NCBI GenBank assembly: GCA_946811695.1
Contig: OX328126.1
Span: 6,532,962 to 6,596,961, forward strand
Direction of reading: 5' to 3'
From: Gonocerus acuteangulatus
Taxonomy: Eukaryota; Arthropoda; Insecta; Hemiptera; Coreidae
Length of the DNA stretch: 64,000 nt
In this document: positions 46,411-58,394 of the stretch, in pieces
How the letters are laid out: the number at the start of each line of letters is the position of its first letter
How positions within the stretch are numbered: the first letter of the stretch is position 1
Position numbers and translations under genes: made by a program
Notes under the pieces: model-generated
What the model saw: only the letters and a program-made list of their open reading frames with translations
The model's database searches: none
What the model was told of the DNA's origin: nothing

Positions 46411-47560
46411 AAGTGATATTCAATAAGTAACGAGGCAAATTTTAGTTTAAAGACCTTTTATTCAATCAGTACAAAATGTTGGTTAATTTTCAACATAATC
46501 CCCCAACACTTTTGCACTTGTCTCATCGTTCCTCTAACTTAATGCCACTTGTATAAAATTCTTTTTGTGGCAGGTGTCTCGTACCAGATTGTGGAAACGA
46601 AGGAGGAACGTCAAATTGCCCTAGCCCTAGCAGTCGGCTGTGGGTCTCCTTTGGAGCCCCTAAACACCAGAATGATTACTGGCCCGGAAGTGGTTAAAAC
46701 ACCCCCTATGGTTTCCTTCCAGAGGATTATCAAGCGGGGACTTACTTGAACTCCCAAGGAGGATAGTTCCCTTTCCTGTAACATAGCTGCTCAATGTTGG
46801 CCGTGCCGGTGACCAAAGGACCCCAAGCCCACGAGTCTCTCCCAGCCAGCTCAAGGGATAGACCCTGCAGGGTTCCCCGGACGTCGCCGAGTCGGCACTA
46901 CAGATCCCGGGGGGCTCCTCTCCTACCGAGGTAGGATTGGGCCCCAGTCTCCTCGGCTGACCATTCTTTTAGTAGCTGTTCGAGTCAAGTCTGCAACTGA
47001 ATTTCGACTTCTTCATTAGAGCCAAATCTTTTGCCACCTAACGCCTCCCTAAGAAATCGTAGGGGGGTGTGGAAGAATCTCCCAGCCCAGGTTTTGAATG
47101 CATTCTTGAGTTATCTGTGCCTTATGTGGGCGTGCATTGTCGTGAATCAAAATTACACCTTTTGTCAAAAATCCACGATACTTAGTGCGAATGGCAGCAT
47201 GTTACAGTAATATTGGCTGTTGATTGTACGATTGTCTTTCAGTATAAGTACGTCCCATAAATTGTCAGCATCACTTCACCTGCTGTGTCTTGAAGTTTCT
47301 CCGTGTTGGAAAACTTGTGTGCTTTCACTCGAGGTTTTGTCCACGTTTCATCGCATGTTAAAATTAGTTTAAAACAAGCTTCTGTGTCAGTTAAACATAG
47401 GGCTTTCAACTGTTCACCGATTTGAAACCTTTTTTCTTTGTGCATGTCCATTAGTTGTCTTAGCATCCATCTCGCCAAGTTATCTTGAATAGCAGGTTAT
47501 TGCGAACGATGCTATGGGCAGTTTTTTCTGACTGTTTCTAACTCAATTTGAAATTTATAT
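46411..47560 (-). pseudogene. mariner transposase, broken and interrupted
   Basis: On the minus strand, in order: HKEKRFQIGEQLKALC, LILTCDETW (first catalytic Asp in CDETW), GEVMLTIYG, GVILIHDNARPHKAQ (second Asp in HDN), GWEILPHPP, LKEWSA, and LGDYVEN before the stop. These are the signature motifs of mariner-family DD34D transposases, which cut and paste at TA. The left terminus (GTGATATTCAATAAGTAACG) has the look of a mariner end. Several stops and frameshifts, the loss of the HDN-to-PHPP downstream motif, and an insert of about 390 bp (46575-46960) between LKEWSA and the C-terminus make it dead. Confidence 0.85.
46575..46960. mobile_element. GC-rich insert inside the mariner copy
   Basis: About 385 bp, markedly richer in G+C than all neighbours (for example CCGGACGTCGCCGAGTCGGC). 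It sits where mariner coding sequence should be continuous. It may be a truncated LINE 5' region or an unrelated mobile fragment; not recognised. Confidence 0.5.
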
Positions 47561-47694
47561 TGTAATTGTGAAAACAATGTTTCTTTAACAGCTTTTGTTT
47601 TTCAGTTACAGTTTATTAACCTTATTTAGTATTTTTACTTCGATTTTCAATTTTTGTTGGACAGTAAAATATATTCTGTTATTGTTTTTGATAT

Positions 47695-48590
47695 GCTTTC
47701 GTACATACGGTGTTGTGTGCTTAATCCAGATTGGTTTTGCTATATTTGTGGCGAAAATATATTTAAAAAAATACCGAAAAACTATATCGGACTTAGTAAA
47801 AACTGCATATTATCAATACATCAATATAGATTTGTACATCAATTTGTTTGCCAAAAATGTGTTGTCTGTCTACGGTTACGGTCCAATAGGAAAAGAGATG
47901 CAGTGAAGTTCGTAATTTCCATGGTTTGGCGAGATCCTCAAAACCATCATGATGACTGCTTTTGAGAATAAATGGAATTAACCCTGGAAATCGGAAGTAA
48001 GTGGTCATATTCTAACTTATCTTCTGCTCAACTACTTCAATTAAAATCATGAGAGGTACAAACCAGCAAAACTAAATCCTCTAATGATCCAAATCTCTGT
48101 GAACGTGATCAAAAAATATCAAGTTATGACTGATCGAGATTACAAATGTAGCCTTTTAGAACCTCAACCGTTTAATCAGAAAGAACTAAATGACTTAAAG
48201 AGTGATCTTAGTGACAGATCTTGATTTTGTCAAATCAATGACTGAAGTCGAATCCAAAGCCTGGAACGCTTTTTTTTTTTTGGTTATGAATAATTTTCTA
48301 GTTAACAATAAATCTGATGACCAAGTCTAGCTCGTTGAGTGTAAGCTATCAAACTTGCAAAAGCTAGGGTGCAACATGAGCGTAAAATCCATTTCCTGCA
48401 CTCGCATTTAGACCTATTCCATCTGTCTGCGAGCGCAGGAAATATCTGTGGGATTTTAGTGAGGAGCAGGGTGAAAGATTTCATCTGGAGGATATTTCAA
48501 CATCGGAAGAGTGTTTCAGGGAAGGAAAGACTCGCACATGACGGCAGACTATTGCTGGAATATGCAACGTGATCTACCTAAAGTCTTTTC
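47695..48590 (+). pseudogene. Dead copy of the repeat-encoded protein family (copy 2)
   Basis: Motifs in order across frames: NPDWFCYICGENIF (a CxxC at the N-terminus), FVCQKC, MVWRDPQNHHDDC, PFNQKELNDLKSDLSD, KAWNAF, KIHFLHSHLDLF, FSEEQGERFHLEDIS, and ADYCWNMQRDLPK. Copy 1 at 13.7-14.5 kb shares the second half (KEAWNAFKG, IHFLHSHLDFFP, SDEHGERFHQDIS, DYCW). Copy 2 therefore shows more of the N-terminus, including a probable zinc-binding CxxC...CxxC. Multiple stops and shifts are present, and a central part is missing. Function unknown to me. Confidence 0.65.
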
Positions 48591-50050
48591 AGTCCAGTCA
48601 ACGAACAGCTATAGGTGGAAATTTTTGGAACAGAATTTTTGACTTCGTAACTTTGTTTGGGCTGGATAGGAGGTGAACATATCAAAAGTTCTCGCCCGTA
48701 GCCTTAGTGCCGGGGGGGTTTAGAAGGTTCCATTTTTCGGGTTTTCACTTATATCTCGGAAACCCTGCGTCCTAGCGACACGGACTATTCTATAACAAAT
48801 GAAAGCTGATTAAATTTCCTCCAAGTTCTATTCTATAAATTTTTTTCAAGATATTTTTAGGTTTCGAAATATCCGCTCTTGAAAGTCGGTCATTTTGGGG
48901 GAAAACACTTCCGCCGCATATTTTTTCTCCTTTTTGACGGGATAACTCTTCAACAATGTACCAAAATAATAAATAACGGTTACAGGGTTGTAGAGTATTG
49001 CATTCCCTTCAATAATATATATTACTTTGCTATTTTATGTATTTTCCTTCAAAAGTAAAAATAATTTCAGTGTTCATCGTGAAATCTAAAATTTAACGAC
49101 TAATAGTCCAGACTATTAAACGATTATAACTAAGATTTATAGATAGAAATGTTTTGAACACAATTTTTGACTTCATAACTTTGTTTCGGCTAGTTAGGAG
49201 GTCAACGTCAATGACAGACATTCAAGAGCGGATATTTCGAATACTAAAGATATCTCGAAAAACTTTATTAAATAGAACTTGTAGTATATTTAATCAGCAT
49301 TCATTTGTTATTGAGTGGTCATGTCGCCAGGACCCACGGTTTCTGAGATATAAGTCAAAACCCAAAAATGGGGCCTTCTAAACTCCCCTCCCCCCGGCAC
49401 AAAGGCTACGGGCAAGGACTTTTGATACGTTGACCTCCTAACTAGCCGAAACAAAGTTATGAAGTCAAAAATTGTGTTCAAAACATTTCCATCTATAAAT
49501 CTTAGTTACCTGGACTATTAGTCGTTAAATTTTAGATTTCACGATGAACACTGAAATTATTTTTACGTTTGAAGGAAAATACATAAAATAGCAAAGTAGT
49601 ATATATTATTGAAGGAAATGCAATACTCTACAACCCTATAAACGTTATTTATTATTTTGGTACATTGTTGAAGAGTTATCCCGTCAAAAAGGAGAAACAA
49701 TATGCGGCGGAAGTGTTTTCCCACAAAATTACCGACTTTCAAGAGCGGATATTTCGAAACCTAAAGATATCTCGAAAAAATTTATAGAATAGAACTTGTA
49801 GGAAATTTAATCAGCTTTCATTTGTTGTAGAATAGTCATGTCGCTAGGACGCAGGGTTTCCGAGATATAAGTGAAAACCTGAAAAATGGGACCTTCTAAA
49901 CCCCCCCCCTCGCCACCGGGACAAAGGCTACGGGCGAGGACTTTTGATGTGTTCACCTCCTATCCAGCCCAAAAAAAGTTACGAAGTGAAAAATTGTGTT
50001 CCAAAAATTTCCACCTATAGCTGTTTTCAAGCATTCGTTGACTGGACTGT
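48590..50050. mobile_element. Foldback element, 1.46 kb
   Basis: Ends AGTCCAGTCAACGA and TTGACTGGACT are mirrored. Arms of about 600 bp (48590-49205 and 49390-50050) pair along their length, for example CCTACAAGTTCTATTCTATA-type segments and GTTCATCGTGAAATCTAAAA near 49071 and its reverse near 49540. It lies immediately after the second dead repeat-protein copy. Confidence 0.85.
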
Positions 50051-50232
50051 TTATCCAAGGAAATCCTATAAAAGATCATTTGATAATGTTTAATAAAATG
50101 TTGTTAATATTATGTTTGAATTTTTTAGTCAAAACAGAAAAACATTATATTTCACAAAATAAAGCTGTTAGCAATCTCCCAGTATGTTTTTTTCTCATAG
50201 TCAGGGCCTTTGAAATACCCAGTATCAATAAC

Positions 50233-51557
50233 AAAAGTCCATCACGCAGGAGCTGCATAACTAAGCACTTTCCTCAGAATTTGGGTAGTGTAGACTGCTT
50301 TCCAGAACAATTTGCTTAAAATATCCTACATAAATAAAATATAAACGTGAATAGTTCTCATTTTGTAATGAGTAACTGATCAATTATTAATTTGCTTCCA
50401 GAGTTATGTTTACACATGGTACCTACTACACTACGTAACAAATACAAAAATCCTCATATTATCGTATTTTGATCTAACGCAGGAACAGGATACAGTCCCT
50501 CTAGTGGTAGAAAGCGCTCCTTGCGGCGGCTTTGTGAACCTACGTCTGCCGGCTTTTCTATTGAAATATATTACAAATTAAACCACCGCTTTCCGATTGA
50601 CCGATTCAGCTCATTTTTACAACACTTCTTTCTCATGAGTTACCCTCGACGTATACCGCGTTTCGTTACAATACAGCAGAAATTACGACCGGTATGAGTA
50701 TATTAGGAATTTGGGTCCGGAGTAAACCCCCCCCTTCTAATAAACTGATTTAGTTTATTTTTACAACATATTTACCTGTAGATTACCACTACGAATACCG
50801 AGTTTCGTCGAAATATACTAAAAATCACGGCTGGTAGTGGCGAATTGGTATTGTGGGTCCGGAGTAAACCCCCCCTCCTAATGAACCGATTTCATTTATT
50901 TTTACAACACATATTTACCTGTGGATTAGCACTACGAATACCGAGTTTCGTCGAAATATACCAAAAATCACGGCTGGTAGTGGCGAATTGGTATTGTGGG
51001 TCCGGAGTAAACCCCCCCTTCTAATGAACCGATTTAGTTCATTTTTATATCTCACTTTTCTCTCTATATTAACACTACGAATACCAAGTTTCGTTGAAAT
51101 ATAACAAATATTACGGCTGACATAGTCAAATAAGGGTTTTGGGTTCGGGGTAAACCCCCCCTTCCGGTGGACCGACTTTGGTGGTTAACGAACTCGTTCA
51201 ATCGTTTGCTAATTGAATGCTATATACCAAGTTTCGTGACGAAAAAACAAAAACTCTGGCCGCTATCGTGTTAACAGACACATATATATATATATATGCA
51301 TATATATATATATATAGATATAGATATATATAAATTTTAACGGGGGTCATTTTCGGTGTCTACTAGGTAGGATCGATAAAGATTTGAAGAAATTTTTCAA
51401 AAATTCCGTCATGAGTCCAACCTCAATAGCTACTTTCCTTCGGAGGAAAGTGCTAAAATGAAGGAAACAAAAATTGTATTGACCAATGTAATAGTTGATA
51501 GAAAAATTTGATTTTTATGAATTCAAGCTCCTTATGTCCTTGAATGAATGAATGAAT
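50233..51557. mobile_element. Foldback-family arm, tandem copy 1
   Basis: Starts AAAAGTCCATCACGCAGGAG, followed by three to four internal units of about 150 bp (GGAGTAAACC C-run, GAACCGATTTAGTTTATTTT, CTACGAATACCGAGTTTCGT), then ACACGATAGCGGCCAGAGTT in reverse, a (TA)n core and ATTTTCGGTGTCTACTAGGT. Repeats with a 1330-bp period in the next entry. Confidence 0.85.
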
Positions 51558-51560
51558 GAA

Positions 51561-52630
51561 AAAAAAGTCCGTCACGCAGGAGCTGCATAACTAAGCACTT
51601 TCCTCAGAATTTGGGTAGTGTAGATTGCTTTCCAGAACAATTTGCTTAAAATATCCTACATAAATAAAATAAAAACATGAATAGTTCTCTTTTAAATTTG
51701 TAATGAGTAACTGATCAATTAATAATTTGCTTCCAGAGTTATGTTTACACATGGTACCTATTACACTTCGTAATAAATACAAAAAACCTCATATTATCGT
51801 ATTTTGATCTAACGCAGGAACAGGATACAGTCACTCTAGTGGTAGAAAGCGCTCCTTGCGGCGGCTTTGTGAACCTACGTCTGACGGGCTTTTCTATTGA
51901 AATATATTACAAATTAAACCCCCGCTTTCCGATTGACCGATTCAGCTCATTTCTACAACACTTCTTTCTCATGAGTTACCCACGACGTATACCGCGTTTC
52001 GTTACAATACAGCAGAAATTACGACCGGTATGAGTATATTAAGAATTTGGGTCAGGAGTAAACCCCCCCCTTCTAATGAACCGATTTAGTTTATTTTTAC
52101 AACACATATTTACCTGTAGATTACCACTACGAATGCCGAGTTTCGTCGAAATATACCAAAAATCACTGCTGGTAGTGGCGAATTGGTATTGTGGGTCCGG
52201 AGTAAACCCCCCCTCCTAATGAACCGATTTAGTTTATTTTTACAACAGTTATTTACCTGTGGATTACCACTACGAATACCGAGTTCCGTTGAAATATACC
52301 AAAAATCACGGCTGGTAGTGGCGAATTGGTATTGTGGGTCCGGAGTAAACCCCCCCTTCTAATGAACCGATTTAGTTCATTTTTATATCTCACTTTTCTC
52401 TCTATATTACCACTACGAATACCAAGTTTCGTTGAAATATAACAAATATTACGGCTGACATAGTCAAATTAGTGTTTTGGGTTCGGGGTAAACCCCCCCT
52501 TCCGGTGGACCGACTTTGGTGGTTAACGAACTCGTTCAATCGTTTGCTAATTGAATGCTATATACCAAGTTTCGTGACGAAAAAACAAAAACTCTGGCCG
52601 CTATCGTGTTAACAGGCACATATATATATA

Positions 52631-52692
<62 letters not shown>

Positions 52693-53847
52693 TATATATA
52701 AATTTTAACGGGGGTCATTTTCGGTGTCTACTAGGTAGGGTCGATAAAGATTTGAAGAAATTTTTCAAAAATTCCGTCATGAGTCCAACCTCAATAGCTA
52801 CTTTCCTTCGGAGGAAAGTGCTAAAATGAAGGAAACAAAAATTGTATTGACCAATGTAATAGTTGATAGAAAAATTTGATTTTTATGAATTCAAGCTCCT
52901 TATGTCCTTGAATGAATGAATGAATGAAAAAAAAACCTTTATTCTGGGACTTCGTCCCATAAGAATAAAAATAAGTACAAAATAAACAATAAATAAATCC
53001 TTAGACTTGAATCTGCTTTTAGCGCGCACGGTTCCTTCCCCCCCCCCTCCATGGGGAAGAAACCCGCTTATGAGTAGGGTGGGTCGGAAAAATCCAGAAA
53101 AATTGTTCGATCCGTAATACCGCGGAAAAGTTGCGAAATTGAGACTAAAAAGGGATACAAATATTAACGTAACCATTATGATTTTTCCAAACATGGTTTT
53201 TGAAGCGAAAAAATCGTTACGCTTACATCACATGCTTGTAAGTACTCGTTTTATAGGCTCGTTGGCCTCGGAAAACGATTAAAACCAATTTTAAGGCGAT
53301 AGCTTTAACCGTTTTTGAGAAAAATGGAAAAATAGTTGGTAAATCTGGTTTTTGGTTTGGGTACTTAAAATCATGGGATTAAGTTAAACTATTTTCTGCA
53401 TGTTTGGAATTCGTATTATAATCGAAGATGTTTAAATTTTGGTTACGTTTGGAGTTAAGGAAGGATTACAATAAAATATTTTATTTATAGACATGAAAAG
53501 ATTTGGGAACTTCGTATATTTTCCTTAATATCTCGAAAACGGTTGGAAAATCGTGGTAAGTGGAAAGGAATCATTCGAAAGCTTACTACATTTTCTACAA
53601 AAAATATTCGATTAGGAAATTTTCGATTAGGCGATGTGAATCGGAGAAGGCTTAAAACTTCAAATGTGTTTGGTTTGTTCTTTTGAATTGGTATTCTTCT
53701 TTGTTTAAATCACGTTTTACTTGATTTTAGCACTTTCCTCCGAAGGAAAGTAGCTATTGAGGTTGCACTCATGACGGAATTTTTGAAAAATTTCTTTGAA
53801 TCTTTATCGATCCTACCTAGTAGACACCGAAAATGACCCCCGTTAAA

Positions 53848-53900
<53 letters not shown>

Positions 53901-54848
53901 TGTTAACACGATAGCGGCCAGAGTTTTCGTTTTTTCGTCACGAAACTTGGTATATAGCATTCAATTAGCAAACGATTGAACGAGTTCGTTAACCACCAAA
54001 ATCGGCCGACCGGAAGGGGGATTTAGCCCGAACCCAAAACACTAATTTGACCATGTCAGCCGTAATATTTGTTATATTTCAACGAAACTTGGTATTCGTA
54101 GTGGTAATGTAGAGAGAAAAGTGAGATATAAAAATTAACTAAATCGGTTCATAAGGAGGGGGGGTTTACTCCGGACCCACAATACCAATTCGCTACTACC
54201 AGCCGTGATTTTTGGTATATTTCGACAAAACTCGGTATTCGTAGTGGTAATCTACAGGTAAATATGAGTTGTAAAAATAAACTAAATCGGTTCATTAGGA
54301 GGGGGGGTTTACTCCAGACCCAAATTACTTATATACTCATACCGGTCGTAATTTCTGCGGTCGTAATTTCTGCGGTCGTAATTTCTGCTGTATTGTAACG
54401 AAACGCGGTATACGTCTTGGGTAACTCATGAGAAAGAAGTGTTGTAAAAATGGGCTGAATCGGACAATCGGAAAGGGGGGGGGGTTTAATTTGTAATATA
54501 TTTCAATAGAAAAGCCTGTCAGACATAGGTTCACAAAGCCGCCGCAAGGAGCGCTTTCTACCACTAGAGGGACTGTGTCCTGTTTCTGCGTCAGATCAAA
54601 ATACGATAATATGAGGGTTTTTTTGTATTTACTATGTAGTGTAGTAGGTACCATGTGTAAACATAACTCTGGAAGCAAATTAATAATTGATCAGTTACTC
54701 ATTACAAAATTAAAAGAGAACTATTCATGTTTTTATTTTATTTATGTAGGATATTTTAAGCATATTGCTCTGGAAAGCAGTCTACACTACCCAAATTCTG
54801 AGGAAAGTGCTTAGTTATGCAGCTCCTGCGTGACGGACTTTTTTTTTT
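51561..54848. mobile_element. Composite foldback: tandem copy 2 plus an inverted copy
   Basis: Left arm 51561-52826 is a near-identical copy of 50233-51500. Right arm 53728-54848 is its inverse, ending GCTCCTGCGTGACGGACTTT. Arms of about 1.1-1.25 kb flank a 0.9-kb spacer that holds a LINE tail (52905-52990, minus) and an arm fragment of the 58.4 kb family (53140-53700). The open frames at 51839, 52883 and 54337 lie in the repeat. Confidence 0.85.
52905..52990 (-). mobile_element. LINE-like 3' tail (minus)
   Basis: (TGAA)n, then AACCTTTATTCTGGGACTTC and GTCCCATAAGAATAAAAATA, reverse of the tail at 12110-12217. Confidence 0.55.
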
Positions 54849-54914
54849 GTTGTTTTAAATTGCACTTATCAGTAAAATTAGTATTATTGTAAAAGAAAAC
54901 AAGAAACAGTAAGT

Positions 54915-55440
54915 AGTAAACGCCTCATGAACTGTTTCATTCGTTTTATCCTCGGGATCCCCAGAGACTCCCACATATCACATTTCTATCAGGAGCTAAA
55001 TTGGCTATTCCCTCTTTTTCGTCGACAATACTTCCTCGGCTCAGTCCTTTACCAAGTAATTCAATCCCGAAGACCTTCTTATATTTTTCAACACCTTAAA
55101 TTTAAATCCTCTGTTCACTCCCGTAACACCCGATCTTGTCCTTCCGATCTTTATATTCTTTCCCACCGAACAGCAATAATCGAAAAATCATTCTTCACCC
55201 GTGCCACCTCGCTATCGAAATCCTTGCCTCTGTCTGTCCGCCAACCTAGATACCTTTAAATCCCGACTCTTCCACCATCTTCTATCCCTCCAAGTTTTAC
55301 CCAATCCCTAGTTTATATTGAAGCTGTTCATTATATACTGGTAGTATTTATAAGTTTATATATTAAATTCTTTATTATTTTGTAATTTCAAAATTATTCC
55401 TGTGGGACTTGTGTCCCGGAATAAAAATAAAAATTTTCAT
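54915..55440 (+). pseudogene. LINE reverse transcriptase C-terminal end with 3' tail
   Basis: Reads NCFIRFILGIPRDSHISHFY, then QELNWLFPLFRRQYFLGSVL, SSVHSRNTRSC and LPLSVRQP. A one-base shift then gives NLDTFKSRLFHHLLSLQ. CIRFI.G..RD.H......LNWL..RR..FLG..L is the familiar C-terminal region of arthropod non-LTR reverse transcriptases, often with the R.TRS...L.VP.HRT motif, seen here as HRTAIIEKSFF. A 3' UTR with GTGGGACTTGTGTCCCGGAA, AATAAA and an A/T-rich end follows to about 55440. 5'-truncated and frameshifted. Confidence 0.75.
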
Positions 55441-55599
55441 TTAATTTCAGTATGTTTCTAGAGCGAACCTTGACAAGGCCAGGGAGTCATTTTTCTATGT
55501 CTGGTATGAGGAATGTACCCTTGCAACCGTGACCTATTTGGGGTCATAAATTATTTCATAAAAGGCCTAACCAAAATCAAAACTGTTTCTTTTTCATCC

Positions 55600-55680
55600 T
55601 TTCCAAGTGACACTAGGGATAAGAACGGAACCGCGCTATGATGATGCAGTTCCTGCGAGTCGGACTTTTGCCTATCGGCA
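55600..55680 (-). repeat. Terminal repeat of the 58.4-62.0 kb foldback family
   Basis: ACTAGGGATAAGAACGGAAC, then CGCGCTATGATGATGCAGTT and CCTGCGAGTCGGACTTTT; well preserved but alone. Confidence 0.7.
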
Positions 55681-56318
55681 CCACTGTGCGACCTCGAATG
55701 ACAACCAAGTTGATCTATTATGACCCCAAGTTCTCAGCGTCGTCCAAACTCGAATACCGTCGCCTCTCAAACGCTTATATTTTATGGGGCCATTTTGAAT
55801 TATGAGTCCCTGAATTCATTGGTGAGAGTTGCAGAGGTCAAGGACAAACTGGTTATGATCAGAATTCATTATTGTGGTCAAGTTGGAGGATATTGATTAT
55901 TTTTGGAGGTTTTAACAAACATTATTCTTATTTTCAATTGAAATTTGACAACGGATTAGACTAAATTCAGTTATTGCCTTCACCTCAATACACCCATGAC
56001 CTGAAACGGAGTCTATCTGCTTAAATCATCCTCATTTGGAGGACATAGGGATATTTGGAGGGGACCTTAAGAGAGGATGTCTCACTTCCATGTGTTAAAC
56101 CAAACAAGATTGAACCTACGATACAAACGTAGTATTTCTTTGGATCTTTTGAGCAGTAAACACCAACCGCGGCGTCCAGTGTGCACAGAGATCATTATCG
56201 TTATCAAAGCTCAGGACAAGGTAATTACCAATCAGAACCAGAGCCAGGTACTACTACGAAGAAAGACTTTCCACAGGAAGAACGCCAGCAGACACGTGGT
56301 GAGTAAGAATTATTTTTG
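55681..56318. other. Unassigned stretch
   Basis: Moderate GC, with an 81-codon open frame at 56077 that lacks a recognisable motif. No repeat partner seen. Confidence 0.3.
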
Positions 56319-56883
56319 GTAAATCTGAAGGAGAGCGTCCTCAGCTACGATTTTCTTCAAAGTTTGCACTATAACGTATTTTGATGCACTAAACACGAAT
56401 CCGTCGAAAAAAAACCCGCTCCCAACTAGGAAAGAAGTTATTTAAAAAAAAAAGTTCACTGTTATGAAGGTTAGGGAAGAATGCCATGGGCGACTTTTGG
56501 GTATAGAATTCTTTTCATTTCTGCGAGTTGGATTGACTAGGGGTTTTGATGTTTTCTTGAGCGAGCGGAGCGAGCGGAAACGCATAGCACGTATGCCCAA
56601 AAGCGACAGTTTACGACCAAGTCAGCTACCACAGGTGAGTCTAAATTTCAATTACACTTCGTCATTAAGGACTATTGCGCATGCGCGTGTTTACATATAA
56701 GCTGTTTACCCCGTCTTTTATAACCTCCATAACAGTGAACTTTAGTGCTTAATAACTTCTTTCCTAGTTGATAGCGTTTTTTTTTTTTTTTTTTCAACGG
56801 ATTCGTGTTTAGTGCATCAAAATACGTTATAGTGCAAACTTTGAAGAAAATCGTAGCTGAGGACGCTCTCCTTCAGTTTTACC
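56319..56883. mobile_element. Foldback element, 0.56 kb
   Basis: Arms 56319-56475 and 56720-56883 mirror each other (CTGAAGGAGAGCGTCCTCAG and reverse; GTTCACTGTTATGAAGGTTA and reverse). The spacer contains GAGCGAGCGGAGCGAGCGGA, a word also present in reverse in the foldback at 27.0 kb. Confidence 0.85.
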
Positions 56884-57381
56884 TTATTTTTTTAACTTAA
56901 TGCATATAACATGGTAAGATTTCGATGAAATCTGGTACGTAAATAATTTTCCACAAACGAAAGATCAAATACGGTTACTAGAAGAATTTGTAGTTTTTGA
57001 GTACTTCCCAAAAATGTCTAGTCAACATTTCAGGCTTTTGAAAGTAACAAAACTCCATTCCACAATTTTTGACAAATGGGAGCCAATCGTTCAACCTAAC
57101 CCCCAATAAACTTCCACTTCATTTGTATAGATTTAATGCTAACTAAATGTAGAAGTTTTCCAGTAAGTAGGGAATCTATAGTCCGTATGGGTGGCGAGAA
57201 AAAAAAAATCACGAGAAACCTCTGATTCATCGAGAAAAACAGAAGTGCGTTATTGGAAGTCCAGAAAGTATCTTCTATCAATGGGTTTTAGAGGATTAAT
57301 TCACTATTTCATTAGCCTCCTCTCACAAGGTATTTATCAGTGCACATTCCAACAGGCGGTGTCGGATACGACACCTAGTAT

Positions 57382-57655
57382 AGAAGATTACTTTATTTTC
57401 CAAATAACTGTGTTAATTGGGTTGAAATGAATACAAGTTATATAAAAGAAGGGCTATATTTATTATAAGTATTTTTTTTTTTTTTTTTTTTTTTAACGTC
57501 GCTTCGACAGGTAGGCCATTAGCGGCGATTTATAATTAATTACAAAAATTAAAACGAATATATTTTCACAAAATAATATACAATACTTTATTTTCCAAAT
57601 AACTGTGTTAATTGGGTTGAAATGAATGCAAGTTAAATAAAAGAAGGGCATATAA
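57382..57655 (+). repeat. About 72-bp direct duplication around a T-run
   Basis: TACTTTATTTTCCAAATAAC, then TGTGTTAATTGGGTTGAAAT, occurs at 57388 and 57588, offset 200 bp. Between them is a T-run (57472-57494) and CGTCGCTTCGACAGGTAGGC. Confidence 0.75.
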
Positions 57656-57659
57656 TAAT

Positions 57660-58089
57660 TGAGGTAATAATAATATCATTCATGAAATAATAGAGGTATA
57701 ATATCATCCATATTAATTTTAACCATCAAATTCTTTTAACCAAATAGTTCTATATAATTATCTAATTATTTTTCCAGACATGAACCATACAATTTTATAT
57801 ATAAAAAATTAAATTTCCTCCTCAAATTAAATAATATTAAATTTACAAGCACATAACCTGAAGATATAATGTATATCTAGCAAAATCATACAGGTCAGTT
57901 GTTGATACATTAGTATTCTCTAATTCTTATGTTTATTAATTGTTCATATTTTAACATATCCTAACCAGTATAATTAATTGTATTTCACAGACAAATTGGA
58001 TTGAAAATGACTCATAGCCGAAACGTTTCCACGACAAAAATGTAATTAAAATACATAGTTTTCAACTTAGGATCTAAAACATCGAACAT
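57660..58089. other. AT-rich stretch
   Basis: No gene. Near 58013, TCATAGCCGAAACGTTTCCA resembles the GCCGAAACG-type repeat ends at 11055. Confidence 0.35.
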
Positions 58090-58104
58090 ATAATATGCAA
58101 TATT

Positions 58105-58394
58105 TTTTTTTTAATTTTTTACGTGACAGGACGGACATATTACTCTTTTGTGTTGACCACAAATACTTTTATTGCACTAAAGACAGGTTTGGTTTCCCCT
58201 CCTGTTCTTTTTCCGTACATAGAAGGAACATTTTCCAAGTCTTTTTGAACTTGAAGGAGTTGGTGGTGGAGGTGAGTGTTGGGATGTTTCTGTACCCAGG
58301 ATGCTGCAGATTACATCTTAGAATGTTTTTGGAATGAAGAGATTTTCCAACCTTTACTTCATGTAAGGTGTAACTAAAGAGAAAGCAAGTCTTC
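58105..58394 (-). pseudogene. piggyBac transposase C-terminal remnant
   Basis: On the minus strand a frame reads RKKNRRGNQTCL, one stop, then CNKSICGQHKRVICPSCH. A Cys-rich tail with C..C...IC..H...IC..C spacing directly before the stop is the C-terminal zinc-binding domain of piggyBac-family transposases. Upstream, in the neighbouring frame, is HPGYRNIPTLTSTTNSFKFK. Internal stop and frameshift; only the end of the gene is left, cut off at 58395 by the start of the foldback. Confidence 0.5.

Noticed and set aside
54337..54814. 113- and 79-codon overlapping frames, also seen at 51839 and 51591
   Set aside because: They lie in the foldback arms and recur only because the arms are copies; stops differ between copies.
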